From the NCBI GenBank assembly GCA_002389295.1, contig DGOE01000111.1, positions 1-19,477 on the forward strand: DNA of 19,477 bases, read 5' to 3'. Of the stretch, positions 6,829-14,810 are shown one piece after another. Under the pieces are notes generated by a model. That model saw only the letters and a list, made by a program, of their open reading frames with translations. It did no database searches and was not told the DNA's origin. Origin of the DNA: Flavobacteriales bacterium UBA4474. Lineage in GTDB: Bacteria > Bacteroidota > Bacteroidia > Flavobacteriales_D > Sanyastnellaceae. The position numbers were made by a program, and so were the translations under genes. Numbering within the stretch: the stretch's first letter is position 1; each line of letters starts with the position of its first letter.

Positions 6829-9065
6829 CAGCGCTGAAAAAGGACCAAGAAGAAAGCGGAGGGTGGCCATCTGGATGGATGGACGCACTGCCTTCAGCGC
6901 TTTTTCTTTTGGATGGGGATGATATCGTCAAGGCCAACGACAGGGGGTGCTTTTTGCTGGGCATTGAGAATGGATTCAAACCGTTCAATTGGCTGGCATC
7001 AACAGCTTTCAAGTGGCGGGACGAGGACAGGTCTTATTTTGATGACCGGTGGAAGGATGTCGCGGTGGAAGACCGGGTGCCCATCAGAATGGAACTGGAG
7101 GTGCACAGGACGGCCGAGCAGCACTTTCAATGCGAAATACGGCTGTCTCCAGGCCCGGAAGGCAGGGGAATGTTGCAGCTGGTAGACATCAGTGAGCAGC
7201 GGTTCCGTCAGCAGGCATTGCAAGACAGAGAGGCGCATTACAGAAGACTCAATGACATTGCCCAAGAAGGCATTGTGTTGGTTCAGGATGGCGTGGTGTT
7301 GGATGCCAACTCCCGTTTTCTGGTCATGCTGGGTGTCAAACATCCGGAAGAAGTCGTGGGTGACAAGATTGCGAAACTGGGGTTTCAGCGGCTTGGAAAC
7401 CTGGAGCCCATATCGGGTAGCGGCGTTTTTGACAGAGCGGACTGGACGCTGACCAACCGGTTGGGAGAAGTCCTTCACCTGGACATTGGGAAGGGCAAAT
7501 TGGAGGATGGCTCCGAGGTCTGGATGATGTACGATGTCTCGGACAGAAAGCGGATCGAATTCGACTTGGTTCAGGAGCGCGAGCGGTTTCGGTTGTTGGT
7601 ACAGAGCTCACCCAATGGCATTGTCATTTTGGTCGATGGGTTGATTCGTTATGCCAATCCTGTTGCAGAGTCATTGTTTACGGACGGCAGCGAAGAGTTG
7701 GAAGGCGCCAAGTTTGCGTCTTTATTTCCCGAAGACCTGGTCGGACAAGTGGAGTTGAGTACCCGACAAGCCAGACAAGGAAAGGAGGTTCAAGAATGGG
7801 AGGTTGAGCTCAAGACCAACCAGCGCCGGGTGATGTTGAAGTGGAGACTGACCATTTTTGATGGTCAGCCTGCTGTTCAGGTCAACTTGTCGGACATGAC
7901 AGACCGCTACTCGCTGATGCAGGAGCGGATCAGGGCAGAATTGGCAGAGGGAGCCAATGAGCAATTGACACAGCAAATCGAGCAGCGCATTGCGGCAGAA
8001 TCTGCATTGAAGAACGCCACGGCGCGCATGCGGTCCATTGTGGAGTCGGGTGAAGACTTCATCATTTGGACAGAGACAGAGGCACATGAGGTGACAAGTG
8101 GCAACCTGAACTTCAAGAATTGGTTGGAGCTGAACCCTGAGGAGGAGTCGCAAGACGCGCTGACGACAGCGTTGCGCGAGAAGGTGGTGTCGAGCAAGGG
8201 TTTGAACGGCTTTGATCTGGATGACCGGTTTTCACGGGCATTGGATGGCAAACCACAGCGCTTTGAATGGTCGGTGGGAAAAGTGGAGACAGGAGATGAT
8301 CGGCGGTGGTTGCAGTTGTTTTTGAACCCCATTGACTCACCCCACGGCAATCGGGAAATCAGTGCCATCGCTTATGACATTACCGAGCGAAAGAAGATCG
8401 ACCGAAGGATTAGAGAAGCCCTGAAAGAGAAGGAAATCCTGTTGCAGGAAGTCCACCACAGGGTGAAGAACAACCTACAGATCATCCATTCCATCCTGAA
8501 TCTTCAGAAGAAATTTGTGGACGATGACAAGGCGATTGTTGGCTTGGAGGAGATCCAAAACCGGGTGTCGACGATGAGCATCATACACGAGACGCTGTAC
8601 CAAAACACGGACGTGTCTCGCATTGGGTTTCCCAGCTACATCACCAGGATCGCAGGGAACATCATTCAGGGGTATCAAAGCGAAACCAAAGTCGAGCTGG
8701 TGACGGAGCTTGAGGACTTGGAAGCTCCTCTGGATCAGGCTATTCCGTGCGGTTTGATTTTAAATGAATGGGTCTCCAACGCGATGAAATACGCGTTTGA
8801 AGGCAGGGAAAACGGCACCATTATGGTCAAGCTGTCGGCCCATGATGTGCCCGAAGATGAAGGGTCTGAGGATATTTATATCGAGGTCAAAGATGACGGC
8901 ATAGGATTGCCTCCAGACTTTGACTGGAACACGCGTGACTCCTTGGGCTTGTACCTGGTGCAGGCGTTGAGCGAGCAGCTGGATGCGGAATTGAAAGCGG
9001 AATCTGACGAAGGAACGCGGTTTTTGATTAGATTTCGCCGACCCAAAAACCTGTTTGACGGATAA
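6825..9065 (+). CDS. Cytosolic multi-PAS sensor histidine kinase, HisKA_2 type
   Basis: A 746-residue kinase. ATG 6825 overlaps the upstream stop as ATGA; an in-frame start at 6732 lies inside the MORN gene and is rejected. No membrane segment or signal peptide is visible, so it is cytoplasmic. In order: a divergent PAS-like region (about 15-125), PAS (about 135-240), PAS (about 250-360), a short coiled linker (365-400), a fourth PAS-like region (about 400-525), then the HisKA_2 dimerisation segment with H544-H545 in EVHHRVKNNLQ. The HATPase domain has the N box around N647-N652, DDGIG at 690-694 and SLGLYLV at 706-712. Kinases of this type autophosphorylate on His and pass the phosphate to a receiver domain. 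The ligand of the PAS domains cannot be read from sequence. The LytTR regulator 59 bases downstream is the probable partner. Confidence 0.93.
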   Translation: MTALKKDQEESGGWPSGWMDALPSALFLLDGDDIVKANDRGCFLLGIENGFKPFNWLASTAFKWRDEDRSYFDDRWKDVAVEDRVPIRMELEVHRTAEQHFQCEIRLSPGPEGRGMLQLVDISEQRFRQQALQDREAHYRRLNDIAQEGIVLVQDGVVLDANSRFLVMLGVKHPEEVVGDKIAKLGFQRLGNLEPISGSGVFDRADWTLTNRLGEVLHLDIGKGKLEDGSEVWMMYDVSDRKRIEFDLVQERERFRLLVQSSPNGIVILVDGLIRYANPVAESLFTDGSEELEGAKFASLFPEDLVGQVELSTRQARQGKEVQEWEVELKTNQRRVMLKWRLTIFDGQPAVQVNLSDMTDRYSLMQERIRAELAEGANEQLTQQIEQRIAAESALKNATARMRSIVESGEDFIIWTETEAHEVTSGNLNFKNWLELNPEEESQDALTTALREKVVSSKGLNGFDLDDRFSRALDGKPQRFEWSVGKVETGDDRRWLQLFLNPIDSPHGNREISAIAYDITERKKIDRRIREALKEKEILLQEVHHRVKNNLQIIHSILNLQKKFVDDDKAIVGLEEIQNRVSTMSIIHETLYQNTDVSRIGFPSYITRIAGNIIQGYQSETKVELVTELEDLEAPLDQAIPCGLILNEWVSNAMKYAFEGRENGTIMVKLSAHDVPEDEGSEDIYIEVKDDGIGLPPDFDWNTRDSLGLYLVQALSEQLDAELKAESDEGTRFLIRFRRPKNLFDG

Positions 9066-9095
9066 ACACCTGCAATCCATCGAACAATTCCACAC

Positions 9096-9120
9096 AGGTT
9101 CAGGGGATAAACTGAAACCT
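9096..9120 (+). promoter_or_regulatory. Hairpin directly before the response regulator start
   Basis: AGGTTCAG (9096-9103) can pair with CTGAAACCT (9112-9120) with one bulged A and an 8-base loop. It ends four bases before the ATG at 9125. No T run follows, so it is not a terminator. It could influence translation of the regulator, but chance pairing is possible. Confidence 0.3.
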
Positions 9121-9124
9121 TACT

Positions 9125-9874
9125 ATGTCCATCAACATTTTGGTCATTGAAGACGAGAGCATCGTCCGCAAAGACATTGAGCAAACGCTCGAAAAAATAG
9201 GTTATAACGTTGTTGCTTCAGCGGACAACGGAGAGGACGCCATTGACCTGGCTGTTCGATATCGCCCCGAAGTGATCCTCATGGACATCATGCTCAAAGG
9301 CGACATGAATGGCATTGCGGCGGCTGAGGAAATCAAGCGGACACTCGATGTGCCCATCATCTTTTTGACGGCTTACGCGGACCGCAGCACGTTGGGTGAG
9401 GCCAAGCTGGCTGAACCACACGGTTATGTGTTGAAGCCGTTCAAGGATGTGGACTTGCAGACGAGCATTGAGATGGCCATCCACAAGTTCGCCAAAGAAC
9501 AGGAGGCCCGGTTGGAGAACGAGTTCCTCCGCAACATGGCGGAGCACAAGGAGACGGCGGAGTATTTGTTTGTGAAGAACCGGAGCCGGCTGATGAAGAT
9601 TGACCACAATGACTTGCTCTTCATCGAGGCGCTGAAGGACTATGTCGTGGTGCACACGCCAGAGCAGAGCTACACCATCCACAGCACGATGAAGGACGTG
9701 GAGAACAAGCTCAATGAGCGCCGGTTCATGCGTGTACACCGCAGTTACATTGTAAATCTCGACGCGATCCACAGCATCAAATACTCCATGATTCAGGTGC
9801 GGGACATGGAGAAGGAAATCCCCATTGGGGGCAGCTATAAAGACCTGCTGGCGAGCAGGATCAACCTCTTGTGA
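9125..9874 (+). CDS. LytTR-family response regulator (REC-LytTR)
   Basis: A 249-residue two-domain regulator. The receiver domain occupies about residues 3-120, with acidic residues E9-D10, phosphoacceptor D54 (ILMDIML), T82 (FLTAYAD) and K104 (VLKPF). After a helical linker (about 120-148), the LytTR DNA-binding domain runs from about 148 to 246 and shows the family pattern: a KNRSRLMKI strand, IEALKDYVVVHT, and FMRVHRSYIVNLDAI. It is therefore a phosphorylation-controlled transcription factor. The kinase gene ends 59 bases upstream in the same direction, making these a probable cognate pair. The start ATG 9125 is at the head of the receiver and has no clear Shine-Dalgarno. A strong terminator follows 23 bases after the stop. 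Target genes are not evident; the upstream gene-free region is a candidate. Confidence 0.94.
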   Translation: MSINILVIEDESIVRKDIEQTLEKIGYNVVASADNGEDAIDLAVRYRPEVILMDIMLKGDMNGIAAAEEIKRTLDVPIIFLTAYADRSTLGEAKLAEPHGYVLKPFKDVDLQTSIEMAIHKFAKEQEARLENEFLRNMAEHKETAEYLFVKNRSRLMKIDHNDLLFIEALKDYVVVHTPEQSYTIHSTMKDVENKLNERRFMRVHRSYIVNLDAIHSIKYSMIQVRDMEKEIPIGGSYKDLLASRINLL

Positions 9875-9896
9875 AACCGCCGAAAGCGGACAAAAG

Positions 9897-9928
9897 AAAA
9901 CCCCGGAGATCTCTCCGGGGTTTTTTTT
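9897..9928. terminator. Strong rho-independent terminator, probably bidirectional
   Basis: AAAACCCCGGAG (9897-9908) pairs with CTCCGGGGTTTT (9913-9924) around the 4-base loop ATCT, and eight T bases (9921-9928) follow on the plus strand. On the minus strand the same hairpin is followed by TTTTCTTTTG, so it can also end the tRNA-Asn transcript. It closes the MORN-kinase-regulator unit. Confidence 0.92.
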
Positions 9929-9929
9929 G

Positions 9930-10003
9930 CTCCCCCACCTGGACTCGAACCAGGGACCTACTGATTAACAGTCAGTCGCTCTAACCAGCTGAGCTATAGG
10001 GGA
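9930..10003 (-). tRNA. tRNA-Asn (anticodon GTT)
   Basis: Seen on the minus strand, 74 bases. The acceptor stem is TCCCCTA with TGGGGGA (one G-T pair). The D stem is GCTC/GAGC, the anticodon stem ACTGA/TCAGT around loop CTGTTAA gives anticodon GTT (plus-strand 9967-9969), and the T arm is CCTGG-TTCGAGT-CCAGG. The discriminator base is G and CCA is not encoded. It ends two bases from the terminator T run. Confidence 0.97.
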
Positions 10004-10031
10004 ATGCTCATCCCTTTGTAATAAGGGTCCG

Positions 10032-10062
10032 CAAAGATACGCGGTTTCAGCAATCATTGCAA
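10032..10062 (-). promoter_or_regulatory. Bacteroidota-type promoter for tRNA-Asn
   Basis: On the minus strand, TTG (10060-10062) is followed after 20 bases by TATCTTTG (10032-10039), an exact TAnnTTTG -7 box at a spacing within the known Bacteroidota range. Transcription would begin near 10025, about 20 bases before the tRNA 5' end. Confidence 0.7.
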
Positions 10063-10089
10063 CGTCAGCAAGGGCGTAAAGGTGTCCAC

Positions 10090-10097
10090 TATCTTTG
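10090..10097 (+). promoter_or_regulatory. -7 box TATCTTTG for the PfkB kinase gene
   Basis: An exact TAnnTTTG match on the plus strand. No TTG lies at the usual 17-23-base distance; the nearest (10057-10059) is 30 bases away. The expected start of transcription near 10103 falls upstream of ATG 10115 but downstream of the in-frame GTG 10082, which supports the ATG as the true start and gives a very short leader. Confidence 0.5.
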
Positions 10098-10114
10098 CCA
10101 CTGACTTCATTGAC

Positions 10115-11083
10115 ATGTCCTTTGATTCTTCTTCGGTGCTCGTGGTGGGCACGGTGGCGTTTGATTCGATAAAAACCCCCTTTGGTTCGCGTGAGCGGAT
10201 TGTTGGAGGGGCGGGAACCTACATCGGTTGGTCCGCAAGCCAAATGGGCGTGAGCGCCGGTTTGGTCAGTGTAATCGGCGATGATTTTCCAGCAGCGGAA
10301 GTCGACGCGATGAAGGAAGCGGGCATGATGTTCGATGGCGTCGAGAAAAAGGCGGGCGAGCGCAGTTTTTTCTGGTCCGGCTCGTATCACATGGACATGA
10401 ATGGGCGGGACACCCTGGAGACTGAGCTCAATGTGTTGGCTGCATTTGAGCCCGTGATTCCGCAAGATTGGAAGGGTGCAAAATGGTTGATGCTCGGAAA
10501 CATTGACCCGAAGCTTCAGATGTCGGTGTTGGATCAATTGGACAACCGGCCAGAAATAGTGGTGTTGGACACGATGAACTTCTGGATGGACATCGCCATG
10601 GAACCACTCAAGGCCGTGATCGCGAGGGTGGATGTGTTGACCATCAATGACGAAGAGGCGAGACAGCTGTCCGGAGAGCGGAGCCTGGTCAAGGCGGCGC
10701 GTTGCATTTTGGGCATGGGTCCCCGCTACTTGATCATCAAGAAGGGGGAACACGGCGCCATGCTGTTTCACGCAGATGGTGGGGAGCTGGAGTACTTCTA
10801 TTGCCCGGCACTTCCTCTGGAAGATGTCGTCGATCCTACGGGCGCGGGAGACACGTTTGCCGGGGGGGTTATTGGACACCTGGCCGCTCAGCGCAAGACG
10901 GACTTCTCCACGATGAAGGAGGCTGTTGTGATGGGCAGCGCCTTGGCGAGCTTTACCTGTGAGGCTTTTGGCACAGAGGGCATACGCAGCGTGAGCAAAG
11001 CGGCGCTGAACGCGAGGGTGGAAGCCTTCCGCAAAATGACGGTGTGGAACGAAAGCCGGGTCGAACGGCCGGTAACGGTCTGA
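10115..11083 (+). CDS. PfkB-family carbohydrate kinase
   Basis: A 322-residue ribokinase-like kinase that phosphorylates a sugar or nucleoside hydroxyl using ATP. It shows the N-terminal substrate-binding segment with the GGAGTYIGW glycine stretch (about 31-39) and the C-terminal PfkB signature DPTGAGDTFAGG (240-251), where D246 is the catalytic base and the GAGD turn forms the anion hole. Length is typical. I chose ATG 10115 rather than the in-frame GTG 10082, because a -7 promoter box sits between them and the fold starts at SSVLVVG. The exact substrate (ribose, fructose, adenosine or other) cannot be told from motifs. Its stop codon touches the stop codon of the convergent M23 gene with no base between. 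Confidence 0.9.
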   Translation: MSFDSSSVLVVGTVAFDSIKTPFGSRERIVGGAGTYIGWSASQMGVSAGLVSVIGDDFPAAEVDAMKEAGMMFDGVEKKAGERSFFWSGSYHMDMNGRDTLETELNVLAAFEPVIPQDWKGAKWLMLGNIDPKLQMSVLDQLDNRPEIVVLDTMNFWMDIAMEPLKAVIARVDVLTINDEEARQLSGERSLVKAARCILGMGPRYLIIKKGEHGAMLFHADGGELEYFYCPALPLEDVVDPTGAGDTFAGGVIGHLAAQRKTDFSTMKEAVVMGSALASFTCEAFGTEGIRSVSKAALNARVEAFRKMTVWNESRVERPVTV

Positions 11084-11950
11084 TTACGGGGCCAAGCTGA
11101 TCCTCAGCGCAGGGTCCACGGGCGATCCCGATTCCCACCACTCAAAGTGCAAATGGGGGCCTGTACTGTGGTCTCCGGAATTTCCAATGATGGCCACGAC
11201 ATCTCCGCTGTTTACGCGGTCTCCAGTTGTCACGTCGAGCCGGCTGTTGTGCATGTAGACTGAGAGTCGGTCATCGCTGTGTTGGATGATGACGGTGTGG
11301 CCACCACCAGCCGTGAACCCAGCAAAAATTACGGTTCCTGGTCCCACAGATTTGACGGGGCTGTTGGCGGGAGCCACCAGGTCTACCCCCCAGTGCCCGA
11401 GAGAGGGGTTCCAGGCGTCAGAAACCCGGCCGTCCACAGGGGACATCCAGATGCCAGCATCGGCGAGTCCACCCGGTTCGCCGACGGCAAAGGCGTCTTC
11501 TTCGGAAACGCGGTGGCGCAATTGTTCCAATGAACGGTTGCGCAGGGCATCAGTGTTTGCGCCTGAGTCTTCAGCGGCGGTCAGTGATTCTGTAGAAAAA
11601 TCCGGCTGTGGAACGCGGCCTTCGAGCACGGCCAACATGTTTTTGAGGTAGCGGGATTGGACGTCCAGTTCGCGCGACAAGGAATCCGTGAGGCGCCAAG
11701 CTTCCGCTTGCATCCTCTTGGTTTCAGAAGAAGTATATCCGGGAACAGCCCATTCGCGCATGGGGGTATAGGCCACCGTGACATAGGTCAGGGCGATGAT
11801 GGCAAGGACGGATCCCAAAGCCAACCAGCGCAACTGGCCAGGCTTGACCCGCAGGGCCCATTTTTCCTCAAACGTGCCCTCTTCCTGTAGAATCAAACGG
11901 TACCTGTTCTTGGGTTTGGGTGTGCGTTGCGGTTTCTTTTTGGGCTTCAT
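11084..11950 (-). CDS. Membrane-anchored M23-family peptidase (LytM-like peptidoglycan hydrolase)
   Basis: A 288-residue protein. The basic N-terminus (about 1-40) is cytoplasmic, followed by one membrane helix (about 41-62), a short helical stretch (about 75-112), a low-complexity linker and a C-terminal M23 domain (about 165-288). Zinc and catalytic residues are complete: H186 and D190 (HWGVD), H234 (YMHNSRL), H266 and H268 (GPHLHFE). Such enzymes cut peptide cross-bridges in peptidoglycan, or act in control of wall growth. It is divergent from sprE with 112 bases between starts, an arrangement that ties wall remodelling to envelope machinery by context. The active site is complete, so it is probably a real hydrolase rather than an inactive activator. 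Confidence 0.93.
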   Translation of the reverse strand: MKPKKKPQRTPKPKNRYRLILQEEGTFEEKWALRVKPGQLRWLALGSVLAIIALTYVTVAYTPMREWAVPGYTSSETKRMQAEAWRLTDSLSRELDVQSRYLKNMLAVLEGRVPQPDFSTESLTAAEDSGANTDALRNRSLEQLRHRVSEEDAFAVGEPGGLADAGIWMSPVDGRVSDAWNPSLGHWGVDLVAPANSPVKSVGPGTVIFAGFTAGGGHTVIIQHSDDRLSVYMHNSRLDVTTGDRVNSGDVVAIIGNSGDHSTGPHLHFEWWESGSPVDPALRISLAP

Positions 11951-11992
11951 CTGGCGTCAAAGATGGCTGACAACCGAAGACTGTCTCCGGTA

Positions 11993-12028
11993 TTTTGTCA
12001 GTGGGCCGGTCTGATTGCAATATTTTCG
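11993..12028 (+). promoter_or_regulatory. Candidate promoter for the sprE-bactofilin-atp unit
   Basis: TTTTG (11993-11997) and TATTTTCG (12021-12028) are separated by 23 bases, the upper limit of the known spacing, and the -7 box has one mismatch to TAnnTTTG. Transcription would start near 12035, about 28 bases before ATG 12063, and downstream of the earlier in-frame TTG at 12015. Confidence 0.4.
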
Positions 12029-12062
12029 CGCCTTCGGAGTTGGCAGGATAGCCCAACACAAG

Positions 12063-14780
12063 ATGCAGCAATCCCAAAATAAAGTCGGCACAGGATGTCC
12101 AGACCGTCAGCGGTCAGCGGTCCGCCCTTTTGCGGTGGCACTGGGGGTGTTGTGCTTGTTGGTGAGTTGGTCTGGCTGCTCGACCCAGCGGGATGGCCGG
12201 TTCTACAGGGCTTACCACAACACAACTTCGAGGTTTAATGGCTTTCACTTTGCCCGCTTGGCGATGGAGGAGGCGGACCAGAAGTTGGCTGAAACCCATG
12301 ACGAAGACTGGGACGAGGTCATTCCGCTGTTTATCTACGGGACGGAAGACCAGGCGGACTTCCTCTATCCACTGATGGAAAGGGCCATTGAAAAATGCTC
12401 CCGCGTGGTGGACCGTCACGCCATGACACCGCCGTCAAGTTTGAAAAAGGATTTCAAGCGTCCGCAACTCAACCGGTGGATCGACGACAACTACACCATC
12501 ATTGGCAAGGGCCACTTCTATAAAGGGGACTTTGTCAAGGCCGAAGAGGTGTTCAAGTATTTGCAGCGCAAGCACAAGGAGCCAGACAGCCAGGTGGCTG
12601 CCGCCGCGTGGTTGGCCAGAACCTACATGGAGCTGGAAAACATGCCCAAGGCCAATTCGGCGCTGCTCAAAGCGGTGGGGGAGCGGGACGCTTCAGACGA
12701 ACTGAGGGCAGACGCTTTCCTTGTTCAAGCAGACTTCTTGCTGACGCAGGACAACTTTGAGGAAGCGATGGCGTCGATAGAACGGGCCATTCCCATGATC
12801 AAGAAGAAGCGCGATCGCGCCCGTCCGCTCTTCGTTCTCGCCCAATTGAAGCAGCGTTACGGCCGCAAGCAGCAGGCCATTGACCTTTTTGAAGACGTGG
12901 TCAAACTGCGGACGCCCTACGAGATGGAGTTCCAAGCGCGCATGCAGCAGGCTTTGGCGTACGACCGCCGGGGGGGCATGAGCGAGGAGGTGAGGGAGCT
13001 GTTCTTTGATATGCTCGATGACGACAAGAATGAGGAATACCGAGACCAGGTGTTCTATGCCTTGGCGCAAATTGAGCTGGAGGAATTGAACCGCGATGAG
13101 GGCATGGGCTATTTGCGCGATGGATTGGCCGAAAACTCCGGCAACCGCCGTCCGCGCATGAAGTGCTTTTTGTCGCTGGCCGACCTGCACCTCGAGGACA
13201 GGGAATACGAATTGGCACAGGCGTATTATGACAGTACGCTGGCCAACATGGACGAGGACCACCCCCGGTATGCCGAGGTTCGCAACAACGCGCGGAGCTT
13301 GACGGAGTTGGTGGAGCAGCTCAGGGTAATTGTTCGCAACGACAGCCTGCGCGCCCTGTGCAACTTGGACGAAGACGAGCGGTTTGCGCGGTTGGAGGAC
13401 ATCATCGAAGACTTGCGTCAGGCACAAGAGGAGGCTGCAGCTGAAGCCGAGCGATTGGCTGAAGAGGCGCGCGCTGACGACCTGAATGCACCGGGGAGTG
13501 CGACGGCTTTTTGGCCCTATAACCCGCGCCTTCGGACTTCTGGACAATCATTCTTTGTGGACAGGTGGGGAGACCGACCGCTTGAGGATGATTGGAGAAG
13601 GAGTAGAAAAATGGCCTCTGCCTTTGGTACCATCGAGGAAGTGGCGGAAGACGTGGCGGCGGGTGATTTGCTGGCTTCCGGAGGTGAGTTGCCCACGCCA
13701 GAACAGCTCATGGAGGGGCTTCCTTGTTCGGAGGAAGAGCGCGCCGAAGCCGATGTGGAGACAGCGACGGCGGTCTATCAAAGCGGCGTCATTTACAAGG
13801 AGAAGCTCGAAGACGCGGACAACGCGATTGAGTCTTGGGTCGACCTGATTGACCGCTATGAGGAAAGCGCGGAGCACCCCCTTGGGCACTACCAATTGTA
13901 CCGTACCTATCTCTTTTTGGAGGAAACCGAGAACTACACCAACCCCTTTTGTGGCACCTGTAATTCGCAGTACTGGGCGGATCAGATTTCGTTGCGTTAT
14001 CCCGACAGTGAATGGGCCCAGCTCGTGGAGGACCCCGACTTTGTGGACTTTGAAGAGCAGCGGAGGTTGGACGAATTGGCGGCTTATGAAGCCCACGTCA
14101 TCCGGTATTATGCCCAAAAGGATTACCAGGATATTCTGACCGAAATCAACGCAGCCCTCGATACGGTGCCCGATCATACCCAGTCGTGCCGGTACAAGTT
14201 TCTCAAGGCGCAGTGCATTGGTTGGCTGGACGGAAGGGCCAGAAGCCGGGACAATTACATCGAAGCGCTCAAGGAGGTGGTGGCCTCATGTGACTCTACC
14301 GAACAAGCCCTTGCCGCCCAAGAAATATTGGCGGGCTTGGGGGCCGGTGAGGAGAAGGCTGACAAGAAGACGGATGTGGTGCCGAGCCTTCCGGAAATGG
14401 GCAATTTCACCGACAAGCCGGTATTGGAGCATTATTTCGGGGTGGTGATTCCGGTGAAGGATGGAGATACCGAGTCGGTCAAGGCGGCGCTCTCGGACTT
14501 CAACCGGCAATACTTTGCCAGCAACAAGCTCAAGGTGACGAGCAACCTGCTCGACCGGGAGAACCAATTGGTGTTGGTCAAGCAATTCGTCAGAAAGGAC
14601 CGGGCCATGGATTACTATGGCGTGCTCACCGGGAACCGGGAGTCCATGATCGAGTTCAACACCAGCGGATACAAGACCTTTGTCATCCACACGGAGAACT
14701 ATGTGGAGCTCTTCAAAGGCAAAGATGTAGAGGGCTACCTCCGCTTTTTTGACCAGTATTACCTTCGGGATTCAAAGTAA
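12063..14780 (+). CDS. sprE: SprE/PorW-type T9SS and gliding-motility lipoprotein with TPR repeats
   Basis: A 905-residue lipoprotein. ATG 12063 is chosen over an in-frame TTG at 12015 because it opens a basic leader, a hydrophobic core and the lipobox SGC with C39. Just after the Cys comes STQRDGRFYRAYHNTTSRFNG, which matches the conserved mature start of SprE/PorW (a Tyr-His-Asn then a Tyr/Phe-Asn-Gly motif). Tetratricopeptide-like helices follow from about 140 to 430 (for example around FYKGDFVKAEEVFKYL). An Ala/Glu-rich coiled segment lies at about 445-478, more helical repeats to about 770, and a conserved C-terminal domain at about 785-905. SprE/PorW is an outer-membrane-associated periplasmic part of the type IX secretion system. 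Together with the bactofilin and M23 neighbours it forms an envelope cluster. Confidence 0.88.
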   Translation: MQQSQNKVGTGCPDRQRSAVRPFAVALGVLCLLVSWSGCSTQRDGRFYRAYHNTTSRFNGFHFARLAMEEADQKLAETHDEDWDEVIPLFIYGTEDQADFLYPLMERAIEKCSRVVDRHAMTPPSSLKKDFKRPQLNRWIDDNYTIIGKGHFYKGDFVKAEEVFKYLQRKHKEPDSQVAAAAWLARTYMELENMPKANSALLKAVGERDASDELRADAFLVQADFLLTQDNFEEAMASIERAIPMIKKKRDRARPLFVLAQLKQRYGRKQQAIDLFEDVVKLRTPYEMEFQARMQQALAYDRRGGMSEEVRELFFDMLDDDKNEEYRDQVFYALAQIELEELNRDEGMGYLRDGLAENSGNRRPRMKCFLSLADLHLEDREYELAQAYYDSTLANMDEDHPRYAEVRNNARSLTELVEQLRVIVRNDSLRALCNLDEDERFARLEDIIEDLRQAQEEAAAEAERLAEEARADDLNAPGSATAFWPYNPRLRTSGQSFFVDRWGDRPLEDDWRRSRKMASAFGTIEEVAEDVAAGDLLASGGELPTPEQLMEGLPCSEEERAEADVETATAVYQSGVIYKEKLEDADNAIESWVDLIDRYEESAEHPLGHYQLYRTYLFLEETENYTNPFCGTCNSQYWADQISLRYPDSEWAQLVEDPDFVDFEEQRRLDELAAYEAHVIRYYAQKDYQDILTEINAALDTVPDHTQSCRYKFLKAQCIGWLDGRARSRDNYIEALKEVVASCDSTEQALAAQEILAGLGAGEEKADKKTDVVPSLPEMGNFTDKPVLEHYFGVVIPVKDGDTESVKAALSDFNRQYFASNKLKVTSNLLDRENQLVLVKQFVRKDRAMDYYGVLTGNRESMIEFNTSGYKTFVIHTENYVELFKGKDVEGYLRFFDQYYLRDSK

Positions 14781-14810
14781 GGGCACTTGGTGTCCCATTC
14801 GAGAGCGCAC

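Noticed and set aside
9965..10879. 304-codon open frame on the minus strand
   Set aside because: It runs through tRNA-Asn and opposite the PfkB gene, which has the DTGAGD-type signature; a shadow frame.
11958..11965. CATCTTTG on the minus strand as an M23 promoter
   Set aside because: One mismatch, no TTG at proper spacing, and only 7 bases from the start codon, which would force a leaderless mRNA.
12693..13547. 284-codon open frame on the minus strand
   Set aside because: Antisense to sprE; repetitive Val/Gln/Leu composition mirrors the TPR codons of the plus strand.
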